A DNA stretch of 64,000 nucleotides, from contig JBDRGV010000051.1 of the NCBI GenBank assembly GCA_043817405.1, forward strand, positions 1 through 64,000, read 5' to 3'. The notes under the pieces were generated by a model. It made no database searches, was not told where the DNA came from, and worked only from the letters and a program-made list of their open reading frames with translations. This document shows positions 31,533 through 39,083 of the stretch, in pieces. Origin of the DNA: GCA-2686295 sp043817405 (GTDB lineage Archaea; Nanobdellota; Nanobdellia; Woesearchaeales; GCA-2686295). The position numbers were made by a program, and so were the translations under genes. Position 1 is the first letter of the stretch; the number at the start of each line of letters is the position of its first letter.

Positions 31533-32450
31533 TTATGCAAATTCATACTGCTTTATGTATTCTTCATAGCAAAACTTACAGATGGCTTCTTTTTTTCCTC
31601 TTTTAGAATTATTTAATGCAGTTATATAACTTGATTTTCTTGTGGCCCTAATTGCTAACGGCATTAAATCTTTGTTCATTAACAACCAATTTAATAAAAG
31701 TCTACCGACCCTTCCATTTCCATCTATAAAAGGGTGAATTATCTCAAATTGAGAGTGAGATTGAAAAGCTATTTCAAATTCATTCATACTCTTGAAAGCT
31801 TTTTTTATCCACTTTAAAAGCTGTTTCATTCTTTCTTCAACAAACAAGAAAGAAGTTGTGAGTTCATCTCCCGCATAGTTTTGAGCTTTCTTGTATTTTC
31901 CCAAAGTTTCATCTGATTCTATATCTTCATTGACTAACGCATGCAACATCAACAAGGCATTTTCATTCGGTAAAGAATCTTTGTTATTCTCAACATAGGT
32001 CCAAGCTTTTAGCATATTGGAAGCCATGTACAGCTCTTTTTTTGTATGATTATTTGGAACTGCGTCTGCAAACAAATAATTAAAAGTCTCACCAGGAGTC
32101 ATAGTAGATCCTTCTATTTCATTACTATTGGCTATGAATACACTAAGAAATCTCTCTTTGGATTTCTCAACTGAGACTTCATCTAAAGAATCTAAATATT
32201 TCTTTTGTTCAGCAGATAGTTTTTTCATTTCTTCATGTTTTTTATAAGATAACTCATCTTTGAAATCAACCAAAATCCAATCTTCCTCTTTGTAAGAATA
32301 TTTCATACACTCAAATTCTTCTTTTGGAACCGCTCTTTTTTTGCCAATATATTTTATGGTCTTTTGAATTACTTTGTCTTTTTTACGTATAGAATCAACT
32401 AGATAAAGATACTCGTTTCCATTTATTTTCTTTGTAACAATACTGACCAT
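31533..32450 (-). CDS. Fic-family protein (first copy)
   Basis: Fic enzymes transfer AMP or related groups to proteins. The 305 residues contain the full motif HPFIDGNGRVGR starting at His239. The N-terminal inhibitory-helix signature SNEIEG (S/TxxxEG) near residue 110 shows a class II, self-inhibited form. The first 35 residues (GNEYLYLVDSIRKKDK and on) resemble those of the second Fic copy at 38184. A TATA element (TTTATAAATA) lies at about 32473 and is flanked by repeated TTTAACCACTACATA. Confidence 0.88.
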   Translation of the reverse strand: MVSIVTKKINGNEYLYLVDSIRKKDKVIQKTIKYIGKKRAVPKEEFECMKYSYKEEDWILVDFKDELSYKKHEEMKKLSAEQKKYLDSLDEVSVEKSKERFLSVFIANSNEIEGSTMTPGETFNYLFADAVPNNHTKKELYMASNMLKAWTYVENNKDSLPNENALLMLHALVNEDIESDETLGKYKKAQNYAGDELTTSFLFVEERMKQLLKWIKKAFKSMNEFEIAFQSHSQFEIIHPFIDGNGRVGRLLLNWLLMNKDLMPLAIRATRKSSYITALNNSKRGKKEAICKFCYEEYIKQYEFA

Positions 32451-32457
32451 TTTGTTA

Positions 32458-32537
32458 TTTAACCACTACATATTTATAAATCTTTCGACTAAAACAAAAA
32501 AAAGTTAGAAAAAAATAAGGTTTTTAACCACTACATA
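32458..32537. promoter_or_regulatory. Direct repeat at the first Fic promoter
   Basis: The 15-base TTTAACCACTACATA occurs at 32458-32472 and again, identically, at 32523-32537. The first copy lies between the Fic TATA element and the ATG at 32450; the second is 65 bases further upstream. This is the layout of a two-site operator. Confidence 0.45.
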
Positions 32538-32629
32538 AAGAAAATCATCCAGCAACCCTCGAAAGAATCACTGTGGATCATTTTAATAATAATAGTATTA
32601 TAATATTTATAAAATTTATTGAAAAATCA

Positions 32630-32645
32630 CCGGAAATCTTCCGAT
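32630..32645. promoter_or_regulatory. CCGGAAAT-type element in the 32451-32704 gap
   Basis: CCGGAAATCTTCCGAT lies in the 254-base gap between the first Fic gene and the 32705 gene. The gap also holds a TATAAATATT-like stretch near 32605 on the reverse strand. I see no convincing gene in it. A transcript starting there could run into Fic. Confidence 0.4.
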
Positions 32646-32704
32646 TTGTTAAACTTTATTCTGAGACAACTTCAGCAATGTTTTCACACTGTTTTAATTT
32701 TCCT

Positions 32705-33178
32705 TTATTCATAAAGTAGATTAGTGTCAGTATTGTCTTTCTTATATTCAACTGAGAAAAAAGAAACATTTGATGAATCTCCAAGTTCTCTCTTAAGATA
32801 TTTTCGCATTTTTTTTATTTCTTTTTTTGTAAGGTTGTCGATGGAAAATTCAATATCTCCGCGAGTATAAATGTCTGCCATTAAAGGCGATTTCTCAAAC
32901 GATATATCGGGCTTTTTCTGCTGTAGCATTTTTCCCACAACAGAATAAAAATTACTTGCCTGCTCAGCAAAAAAAGGAATAGTGTTGCCTGTTTCTATAA
33001 TATCTATATTTGCGTCTTTTTGGTTCGGAAAATACAACAATGCATAAGTGTCATTAGTACCGGGAGATGAAACCTTCAAAGCATACAAGAAAACATCTGA
33101 TTCACTTTGAGCTATTTCTGATTTTAACTTTTCTTCATCAAGGTCTCTAATCAACCTCAAAAGTGTTGCTTTAGGCAT
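32705..33178 (-). CDS. Hypothetical soluble protein, 157 residues
   Basis: I start at ATG 33178 (MPKATLLRLIRDLDEEKLKS). A TATA-like CTTTATATGC (reverse) lies about 27 bases upstream, so the gene is probably leaderless. A longer reading would run through the promoter. The protein is alpha/beta, with no motif recognised. The double TTCCGGAA element sits just upstream of its TATA box. Confidence 0.55.
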   Translation of the reverse strand: MPKATLLRLIRDLDEEKLKSEIAQSESDVFLYALKVSSPGTNDTYALLYFPNQKDANIDIIETGNTIPFFAEQASNFYSVVGKMLQQKKPDISFEKSPLMADIYTRGDIEFSIDNLTKKEIKKMRKYLKRELGDSSNVSFFSVEYKKDNTDTNLLYE

Positions 33179-33213
33179 TTTAAGAAAAGAAAAGCAGTTA
33201 TGCATATAAAGCT

Positions 33214-33232
33214 TTCCGGAAATCTTCCGGAA
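33214..33232. promoter_or_regulatory. Double TTCCGGAA element between divergent genes
   Basis: TTCCGGAA (33214-33221), three bases, then TTCCGGAA (33225-33232). Each half is itself a palindrome and the centres are 11 bases apart, one helical turn. It stands between the TATA boxes of the divergent genes starting at 33178 (-) and about 33256-33278 (+). This is the best-preserved of the six CCGGAAAT-type elements. Confidence 0.55.
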
Positions 33233-33255
33233 TTTATTATAAAAGCTATATAAAC

Positions 33256-33624
33256 TTGTTTCTAAGACAGATTGATTATGAAAATAAACAAAAAAGTTGG
33301 ATTGAAACAACAAGCATAATTTTGGTTTTAATTTTTGGTTTGTCTTATTACATTTTGTTACTATCATTTTTTAGTCATTATGTTGGGAAAGCAGGCATTC
33401 TAATGACTAAATTGTATGAAAACAATAAGAAAGTTTTTGTGGTTGTTAGTACCTTAGTTTTTTTTGGGATTATGTTTCCTATTCTAAGTCAACCTTTAGG
33501 TTCTGAAAAAGTTTTTGAAATATACTGTTATGTAATATTAGCAGGTATAGTTACGTATGTCGTTACATGGTTAGCGAAAGAAAAAGATTCTACTACAAAA
33601 GATAAAATAAAAAAAGTCAAATAA
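33256..33624 (+). CDS. Small membrane protein with uncertain start
   Basis: The frame holds two hydrophobic segments (ETTSIILVLIFGLSYYILL, then VFVVVSTLVFFGIMF) and a third near EIYCYVILAGIVTYVV, ending in a Lys-rich tail. There is no in-frame ATG at the front; a TTG at 33256 is nominal. The TATA box TATATAAAC (about 33247-33255) predicts a start near 33278, where an ATG exists in a neighbouring frame that hits a stop after 13 codons. A one-base change in the A-run at 33290-33295 would join them. Confidence 0.45.
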   Translation: MFLRQIDYENKQKSWIETTSIILVLIFGLSYYILLLSFFSHYVGKAGILMTKLYENNKKVFVVVSTLVFFGIMFPILSQPLGSEKVFEIYCYVILAGIVTYVVTWLAKEKDSTTKDKIKKVK

Positions 33625-33724
33625 AGTGTTAAATCATGTATAATTTTATTCTACCCCCATCCCCTACAAGTACCTTTTCTCCAAACCAAAACTCTTAAAA
33701 ACCACCATCCCTTTTCTTTTTCCA

Positions 33725-34243
33725 ATGAACGTAAAATCCGCAATCCAATCTCGAAGAAGCATTCGTAAGTACAAAGATAAACCTGTTCCAGATAAACTCA
33801 TAAATGAAATAATAAACTCAGCTCGTTTAGCGCCTTCTGGCAACAACATTCAGCCTTCTAAATACTTAATTATTAAAGATGAGAAAACTAAAAAGGAACT
33901 AAAAGATAACAAAGTAATTAGAGATGGCTGGGAATACAAGGCTCCAGTAATAATCGTTTGTTGCACCAATCCAGAAGCATACACTAAAAGAGACAAAAAT
34001 TGGGATGAAGAAAATAAAATAAGGGCAATAAGAGATCTATCAATAGCTTCTTCATATCTAATGCTTCAAGCAACTGAATTAAAACTTGGTACTTGCTATG
34101 TTGGCTGGATTGATAAAGAAAAAATAAAAGAAGTTCTTAAAATTCCTAAACATTACATTGTACCCTACATAATTACATTAGGTTATCCTGATGAATCTCC
34201 AGGACCCAGACCTAGAAAAGAAATGAATGAAATAATTCTGTAG
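33725..34243 (+). CDS. Nitroreductase-family FMN oxidoreductase
   Basis: 172 residues. The start MNVKSAIQSRRSIRKYKDKP and ARLAPSGNNIQPSKYLI are the FMN-binding hallmarks. GTCYVGWIDKEKIKEVLKIP and ITLGYPDESPGPRPRK complete the fold. These enzymes use NAD(P)H to reduce nitro compounds, flavins or quinones. A leaderless-type promoter precedes it. A decayed copy with only its two ends is at 35394. Confidence 0.88.
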   Translation: MNVKSAIQSRRSIRKYKDKPVPDKLINEIINSARLAPSGNNIQPSKYLIIKDEKTKKELKDNKVIRDGWEYKAPVIIVCCTNPEAYTKRDKNWDEENKIRAIRDLSIASSYLMLQATELKLGTCYVGWIDKEKIKEVLKIPKHYIVPYIITLGYPDESPGPRPRKEMNEIIL

Positions 34244-34248
34244 GATTT

Positions 34249-34264
34249 CCGGAAATTACTCCAA
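34249..34264. promoter_or_regulatory. CCGGAAAT-type element before the HTH-MNT gene
   Basis: CCGGAAATTACTCCAA, a weaker copy with one extra base of spacing, lies six bases after the nitroreductase stop and about 80 bases before the MNT gene. A TATA-like TTTATAAAG follows at about 34282. Confidence 0.35.
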
Positions 34265-34346
34265 AAGAATTAAGGATTAATATTTATAAAGTTAAGCACA
34301 CAAAAACCGATAACTTTAAATATCAGTTGAGAATATTAGTTATCAA

Positions 34347-34877
34347 ATGGTTATTAAAGATATCAAAAATAAAATTGCAGAATACTTTTTCCTAAATCCG
34401 ACAATAAAACTAAGAGTCAGAGAAATAGAAAGAAAAACAAAAACAGCCCTCCCATCAGTTATTCGCTACACTCGAGAACTTGAAGAAGAAGACATCCTGA
34501 AAAGCCAAAACATTTCAAATGTAAAGCTTTACTCCGCAGACAGAGCATCAAAAAAATTTCTACTCGGGAAAAAAATTTACAACTTGAAACGAGTTTTTAA
34601 TACAGGACTAGTGAATTACCTTATAAAAGAATACGACAACTCACCAATAATACTATTTGGATCATACTCGAAAGGAGAAGACATAGAAGATAGTGATATA
34701 GACTTGTACATAGAAAGCCCAAGCAAAACTAAAGCTAAAATAGAAAAATATGAAAAAGAACTTCAGAGAGACATTCAGATATTTAAATACAACAAATTTA
34801 AAGAAATAGAAAACAAAGAACTAGCAAACAACATAATAAACGGAACAATACTACATGGATTCATAGAGGTGTTTTAG
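34347..34877 (+). CDS. Winged-helix plus minimal nucleotidyltransferase (MNT antitoxin-like)
   Basis: 176 residues. The first 75 form a winged helix (LRVREIERKTKTALPSVIRY, then RELEEEDIL). The rest is an MNT domain with the catalytic pattern ILFGSYSKGEDIEDSDIDLY (GSxxxG, DxD) near residues 109-128. MNT proteins AMPylate and so block a partner HEPN RNase. The HEPN gene starts at the next base after its stop (TAGATG). The fused DNA-binding domain would also let it repress its own operon. Confidence 0.82.
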   Translation: MVIKDIKNKIAEYFFLNPTIKLRVREIERKTKTALPSVIRYTRELEEEDILKSQNISNVKLYSADRASKKFLLGKKIYNLKRVFNTGLVNYLIKEYDNSPIILFGSYSKGEDIEDSDIDLYIESPSKTKAKIEKYEKELQRDIQIFKYNKFKEIENKELANNIINGTILHGFIEVF

Positions 34878-35297
34878 ATGAAAGAAAGCTGTTGGAATGA
34901 CTGCATAGAGTCAAATTCCTCAATAAAAATTACATCCGACAAAGCAAAAGCAATATCTCTAATCGAAACAGCAGAAGGGAGAATTGTTTATTTAAAAGAA
35001 GCAATCATAAAAGAAGAAACCGCGAATTATATATTTGAAAGTATCTACACATCAATTCTAGAATTACTCCATGCTTTGACACTTAAAGAAGGATACAAAG
35101 TCCAAAATCATATTTGTCTGGGATTCTACCTAAAAGACGTGTTAAAAAAAGACGACTTATTCAGAACATTCGATGATTTACGCTACAAAAGAAACTCAAT
35201 AACATACTACGGAAAAAGAATGAATTATGAAACCGCAAAGAAAGCAATAGCAGATGCCAAGAAACTAATAGAAAAAATCAAACAGATAAATTCTTAA
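34878..35297 (+). CDS. HEPN-domain protein (candidate RNase toxin)
   Basis: 139 residues, all helical. The segment LRYKRNSITYYGKRMNYETA is the HEPN active-site region, in the archaeal variant where the usual RxxxxH histidine is not obvious. The upstream gene encodes the MNT partner, with no gap. Together they form an MNT-HEPN toxin-antitoxin unit. Without the histidine, RNase activity is uncertain. Confidence 0.75.
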   Translation: MKESCWNDCIESNSSIKITSDKAKAISLIETAEGRIVYLKEAIIKEETANYIFESIYTSILELLHALTLKEGYKVQNHICLGFYLKDVLKKDDLFRTFDDLRYKRNSITYYGKRMNYETAKKAIADAKKLIEKIKQINS

Positions 35298-35393
35298 TAA
35301 TTATATCCTTCAACTCATATGCCCAACCAAAACCTTTATTCCTATCCTCACCAAACCACCAGCTTAAAAAACAACAAAATCTTTCTTCTTTTA

Positions 35394-35468
35394 ATGAACG
35401 TAAAAACTGCCATCGAATCTCCAAAACCAAGACCTAGAAATAAAATAATTCTTCAATCTTCTCTGTGA
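35394..35468 (+). pseudogene. Remnant of a second nitroreductase gene
   Basis: The frame reads MNVKTAIESPKPRPRNKIIL and a few more residues. Its start matches the nitroreductase start MNVKSAIQS, and its end matches that protein's C-terminus ESPGPRPRKEMNEIIL. About 150 central residues are missing. The upstream bases also resemble the 33725 promoter. This is best explained as a duplicate that lost its middle by deletion. Confidence 0.6.
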
Positions 35469-35712
35469 TTCAACATATACATTGTGCCTAATGACAAATA
35501 TATACAATCCAATAACATCATCTCAATTCCTATAAAACTAATCAAAGATACTTTTTTTTCTTCTTTATGATGTGCAACTCTTTCTTCCATAAAATTTTCA
35601 TCTGATTCATATGCTAGTTTTCTTGCTGCAACTGAATCTGCATATGCAATGTCTTTTTCCAATTGAGATTCAGAATATTCTCTCAGACATTCATATATAA
35701 CTTCAGGGTCTC
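35453..35712 (-). pseudogene. 5'-truncated copy of the 35816/36321 membrane-protein family
   Basis: The open stretch reads PEVIYECLREYSESQLEKDI and continues through one hydrophobic helix (SLISFIGIEMMLLDCIYLSL) to MLNHRED. It matches the second half of the 35816-36262 protein (NLETYLSEQVKIDLSYVDSL and the C-terminal helix). No start codon remains, and a TGA lies just before. A TTG at 35662 is a poor start. It is probably decayed. Confidence 0.5.
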
Positions 35713-35724
35713 ACAAAAGGAGCA

Positions 35725-35832
35725 ATGAAAACTTCTGAAATCACAAAGCACACACTATCAAACATCTATGTTGCAGAAAAGTTCTTGGATGTAAAGTTTG
35801 AGATAGAAGGGAAAGTTATTCGGGTTGATTAG
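35725..35832 (+). pseudogene. C-terminal fragment of a DNA-binding-like protein
   Basis: ATG 35725 opens a 35-residue frame beginning MKTSEITKHTLSNIYVAEKF and ending with a short beta segment (FEIEGKVIRVD). The first part looks like a helix-turn-helix. Upstream the same frame continues past a stop, suggesting a broken larger gene. It overlaps the end of the membrane-protein gene by 17 bases. It could still be a real small gene. Confidence 0.3.
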
Positions 35833-36262
35833 TAAGTTTCTTTTCAGATTTCTTTCGTTTTTTTTCTCGTCGAGCATCATATATTGTAACACTTAAAAGT
35901 TGCAACCATAAAGTTCCTCCACCTATCCAGCCGATAATCGCTCCTTTCTTTTTTTCATTTTGATAAATATTATTCTCTGAAATATAAGCTTCATTTGTTT
36001 CTAGTTTTTGTTTTTCATGTTTAAGAGAGTCAACATATGACAAATCGATTTTCACTTGTTCTGACAAATAAGTTTCAAGATTATTATATGGAACAGTTAT
36101 TGAATAATTCAGTTTTTGTTCTAATTTTTGAAATTTCCTAACTAGTGGTGGAGAATAAGTTTTGTAAAGACCATACGTCAAAATAGTAAAAGACACAGCT
36201 AAAGTAGAAAGAAATAATTTTTCACCTGAAGAAAACCAACTATTCTTTTTTTCTTTATTCAT
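35816..36262 (-). CDS. Two-helix membrane protein, copy 2
   Basis: 148 residues: a membrane helix near 15-33, an outer helical loop rich in Glu/Lys (KFQKLEQKLNYSI, later YVDSLKHEKQKLET) and a second helix near 108-128, then a very basic tail. The layout matches the 36321-36785 protein and the truncated copy at 35453. A GGTATATATCGA-type motif lies at its promoter (36301-36320). Function unknown. Confidence 0.6.
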   Translation of the reverse strand: MNKEKKNSWFSSGEKLFLSTLAVSFTILTYGLYKTYSPPLVRKFQKLEQKLNYSITVPYNNLETYLSEQVKIDLSYVDSLKHEKQKLETNEAYISENNIYQNEKKKGAIIGWIGGGTLWLQLLSVTIYDARREKKRKKSEKKLTNQPE

Positions 36263-36300
36263 AAAAAAGCATTAATAGAATAACACATATTAACATTATA

Positions 36301-36320
36301 TCGATATATACCTATAGATT
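36301..36320. promoter_or_regulatory. CTATAGGTATAT motif upstream of membrane copy 2
   Basis: TCGATATATACCTATAGATT (+ strand) is one of three related sites in 1.2 kb. Read on the reverse strand it stands upstream of the TATA-like region of the 35816-36262 gene. Confidence 0.45.
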
Positions 36321-36785
36321 TCAAAAAGGCCTATAATGTTTGTGAGATGAAATGAAAGGAAGATTCCAAAAACTCAAATCATTATATTTAGCGTATTCTA
36401 TAAGTTGGCAAAAAGAAAAAAGGCCTAAAGTGTAAGAAAGACCTAGATAAACACTAGCAAAAATTGAATCTTTAAAATCATCTTTCTTTATATCATCCAA
36501 AACTCCTAAATTTTCAATCTCTTCTTTTTGTTCTTTTAAGTTTTCAAAATTTATTGTTAGACCTTCTTTATCAACAATTTCTTCAAAAGAAGAATAATAC
36601 TCTAAATTATTCATAGTGCTAACAATTTTATTGTACTTATCAAGTAAAGGATCTGAAGGTTCAGAAATATAATAAGCAGAGTGAATAAACAAAGGAATAG
36701 ATAAAATAAACGCAGAGCCATAAACTCTTAATGGATGTTTTTTAATTGTCTCTTCTAAACTTTTATATAATTTTTTAATACCCAT
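36321..36785 (-). CDS. Two-helix membrane protein, copy 1
   Basis: 154 residues: a membrane helix near 20-38, an outer helical loop (DKYNKIVSTMNNLEYYSSF and following Glu/Lys-rich part) and a second helix near 108-128. It is paralogous in layout to copy 2. A TATA-like TTTATACTATTC (reverse) lies near 36811, preceded by the shared motif at 36823-36842. Function unknown. Confidence 0.6.
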   Translation of the reverse strand: MGIKKLYKSLEETIKKHPLRVYGSAFILSIPLFIHSAYYISEPSDPLLDKYNKIVSTMNNLEYYSSFEEIVDKEGLTINFENLKEQKEEIENLGVLDDIKKDDFKDSIFASVYLGLSYTLGLFSFCQLIEYAKYNDLSFWNLPFISSHKHYRPF

Positions 36786-36822
36786 AAAAAAAGAAGAGAC
36801 AAAGAATAGTATAAACCTTCTA

Positions 36823-36842
36823 TCGACATATACCTATAGATT
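36823..36842. promoter_or_regulatory. CTATAGGTATAT motif upstream of membrane copy 1
   Basis: TCGACATATACCTATAGATT matches 36301-36320 at 19 of 20 positions. On the reverse strand it lies just upstream of the TATA element of copy 1, the usual place for an activator. It overlaps the stop codon of the HTH_10 gene. Confidence 0.5.
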
Positions 36843-37481
36843 CTCATTCAAAAAAGGCATTACTTTCTTTTCAGCGACACGAATGTGAAACTGAAAAGTA
36901 GAATAGGAAACACCTGCAATTTTAGCAAGTGATTTCAAATCAATCTTTCTCGGATAGTTATAGTAATTATTTTGAATTGCTATCTGCAAACAATTTCTCT
37001 GTTTTTTAGTAAGATCTGGAAATACATTCAAGGTTTGCACATTGTTTATTTTCTTTTGTTTTATCCAATGAAGCTTTGCATTAAACTTTCCATAGGATTT
37101 TATTATCTTCATCAATTTCTCTTTATCCCATGAAGCCAGTTCAAAAACATAGGTTCCTTCTCTGTTAACCATTGAAGGCTTTATTTGAAAAACGCCTGCT
37201 TGAAAAAAATCCTTGTTGGCAATATGTTGTTTTGCCCTTGCAATAAGCAGATTATTCTCATACTCCAGATTCAGTGTTCTCTTATCTTTTTTCATGTCAG
37301 AAATAAAACTCTTAACCCCTTTTTCAGAACCAAGCAATTGACTCGTTGCAGTAACTTCAATGTAATCATCAAAGACTTTACTGGAAACAGGATAAGCTAA
37401 AACAACGACCTTATGCTTTCTGGCCAAATTACTTGCTAAAGCATTCTCATTCCAAGGAACCGATAGTTTCATTACCCACAT
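36834..37481 (-). CDS. HTH_10 (bacterio-opsin activator type) regulator
   Basis: 215 residues. The C-terminal 55 residues (PDLTKKQRNCLQIAIQNNYY, then RKIDLKSLAKIAGVSYSTFQFHIRVAEKKV) are a classic HTH_10 domain of Bat-like archaeal regulators. The N-terminal part is an alpha/beta sensor of unknown ligand. A TATA element (TTTTTAAAT, reverse) centred about 26 bases upstream predicts a leaderless start. The shared motif lies over the start region, so it may repress itself. Confidence 0.78.
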   Translation of the reverse strand: MWVMKLSVPWNENALASNLARKHKVVVLAYPVSSKVFDDYIEVTATSQLLGSEKGVKSFISDMKKDKRTLNLEYENNLLIARAKQHIANKDFFQAGVFQIKPSMVNREGTYVFELASWDKEKLMKIIKSYGKFNAKLHWIKQKKINNVQTLNVFPDLTKKQRNCLQIAIQNNYYNYPRKIDLKSLAKIAGVSYSTFQFHIRVAEKKVMPFLNENL

Positions 37482-37484
37482 GAA

Positions 37485-37501
37485 CTATAGGTATATACCG
37501 A
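37485..37501. promoter_or_regulatory. CTATAGGTATATACC motif at the regulator promoter
   Basis: CTATAGGTATATACCGA contains the perfect palindrome GGTATATACC. It is inverted relative to the two copies downstream and lies between the regulator's TATA element and its ATG, a position typical of repression. Confidence 0.5.
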
Positions 37502-37521
37502 GATTTAAAAATCTAATGCTC

Positions 37522-38070
37522 TCAAAAAACATGCCCCAACAGCACCTTAACCCCTATCCCAATCAAAACTATTCCTCCTACCAGCATGCTCACTTTTGGT
37601 TTGAACTTTAATTTACTTCCAAAGAATAATGCAAATGTTCCTACCATAAACACCACTAGTCCAACTATTATTGCAGAACTCCATAGTTCTATGTTTATTA
37701 TACTAAAGGTTATCCCCAAAGCCAACGCGTCTATGCTTGTTGCTATGGATACTAACATCAATGGTTTCCATTCAGTCCATTTTATCGTAATCTCTTTTTC
37801 TTTTGAGAAACTCATTAGTATCATTCTTATTCCTATGAATAATAACAGTCCAAAAGCAACCCAGTGGTCAAATCCTTGCATATGATCTAAGAAAGAAGTT
37901 GATAACAAATAACCAATAACTAGCATTATAAAGTGAAATACTCCAAAAGATAAAGGAATTATCAAATCTTTAAAATTTATTTTCTTTGAAAAAGAACCTA
38001 TTACAGTAGATACTGCAAATATATCCATCGATAAGGCCAAAGCCGTTAAAAAAACAAATCCAACATCCAT
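37522..38070 (-). CDS. mntP: MntP-type manganese efflux pump
   Basis: 182 residues with six membrane segments. The duplicated family motif is visible: TALALSMDIFAVSTVIGS in the first helix and SIATSIDALALGITFS in the fourth, each with the conserved Asp. The HWVAFGLLLFIGIRMI segment is also typical. MntP exports Mn(II). A short gap separates it from the HTH_10 gene on the same strand. It is a candidate Mn homeostasis gene. Confidence 0.85.
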   Translation of the reverse strand: MDVGFVFLTALALSMDIFAVSTVIGSFSKKINFKDLIIPLSFGVFHFIMLVIGYLLSTSFLDHMQGFDHWVAFGLLLFIGIRMILMSFSKEKEITIKWTEWKPLMLVSIATSIDALALGITFSIINIELWSSAIIVGLVVFMVGTFALFFGSKLKFKPKVSMLVGGIVLIGIGVKVLLGHVF

Positions 38071-38132
38071 AGAATAAACAAATAGTTGTTTCTTATATAA
38101 AGTTAACTAGAATATCCACACTAAAATTATAA

Positions 38133-38170
38133 GTGTCTACAAAAACAAAAAAGTTTATAAATGTAGACAC
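38133..38170. promoter_or_regulatory. Inverted repeat around the TATA box of the second Fic gene
   Basis: GTGTCTACA (38133-38141) and TGTAGACAC (38162-38170) are exact inverted repeats. The TATA element TTTATAA (38154-38160) lies between them. The Fic ATG follows at 38184. A dimeric repressor bound here would block TBP. Related sites recur at the end of the gene. Confidence 0.6.
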
Positions 38171-38183
38171 CTTATAATTATTT

Positions 38184-39083
38184 ATGTTCATAGAAAAAAG
38201 AAAACAAGGGAAAAAAGAAAAATATTACTTAATCCATTCTTACAGAGTCGGTGACAAAGTAAAAAGAATATCAAGGCATCTTGGATCAAACTTAAATAAG
38301 AACACCCTCGCACAACTAAGAGCAAGAGCAGAAATATTAATTTTAGAACAGATAAAAGAACAGAGTCCCTACGAGTTTGAACTAAATAAAGATGAAATTG
38401 AATATTACAATAAATTTAATCATAAAATTGAGATAATCCACTTTCAAGAAAAAGATTGGCAACTATTCACACAAGCATTTACCTACAACACAAATGCGAT
38501 AGAAGGCTCAACAGTCGTGAAAACAGAAGTAAAAAAGTTGTTGGGAAAAAAAGAAAGCCCAACAAATGATGATGAGAAAGAAACCTTAAATGTTGCCAAT
38601 GCAGTTGAATTTATAAGAAAAACAAAAGAAAAGTTATCGGTTGAACTAATTAAAGAAATTCACAAGATTTGCTTTCAAAGCACTAAACAATTTGCAGGAA
38701 CAACTAGAAAAGTTGAAGTTGTTATAAGAGACTCTCATGGGAACATAGTTCATCAAGGAGCACCTGCAAATATGGTTGAAACATTACTAAAAGAACTGGT
38801 TGAGTGGTATCATAAGCACAAGAATAAATATCCTCCACTACTCCTGGCAGCAATTACACACAACCAATTTGAAGATATTCACCCATTTCAAGATGGAAAT
38901 GGTAGAGTTGGAAGATTATTGTTAAATTATGTTTTATTACAGTTTAATTATCCTCCAATAAATATCACTTTAAAAGACAAAGCTAAATACTATGAAACAT
39001 TGCAGAGATATCATAAAACAAGCGACATTAAATCAACTTTAAAATTTCTAATAGCAGAATACAAAAAACAATACAAGAAGTAG
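38184..39083 (+). CDS. Fic-family protein (second copy)
   Basis: 299 residues. The active-site motif HPFQDGNGRVGR starts at His233, and the inhibitory signature TNAIEG lies near residue 112, so it is again self-inhibited class II. N-terminal residues (YYLIHSYRVGDKVKRISRHLG) parallel those of the first copy. The gene is flanked by TGTAGACAC-type sites at both ends. It may modify a cellular protein or regulate its own transcription. Confidence 0.88.
   Translation: MFIEKRKQGKKEKYYLIHSYRVGDKVKRISRHLGSNLNKNTLAQLRARAEILILEQIKEQSPYEFELNKDEIEYYNKFNHKIEIIHFQEKDWQLFTQAFTYNTNAIEGSTVVKTEVKKLLGKKESPTNDDEKETLNVANAVEFIRKTKEKLSVELIKEIHKICFQSTKQFAGTTRKVEVVIRDSHGNIVHQGAPANMVETLLKELVEWYHKHKNKYPPLLLAAITHNQFEDIHPFQDGNGRVGRLLLNYVLLQFNYPPINITLKDKAKYYETLQRYHKTSDIKSTLKFLIAEYKKQYKK

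Noticed and set aside
35725..35832. Complete small DNA-binding gene
   Set aside because: The frame continues upstream of the ATG beyond an in-frame stop with protein-like sequence, so a broken larger gene is more likely. Kept as a low-confidence pseudogene.
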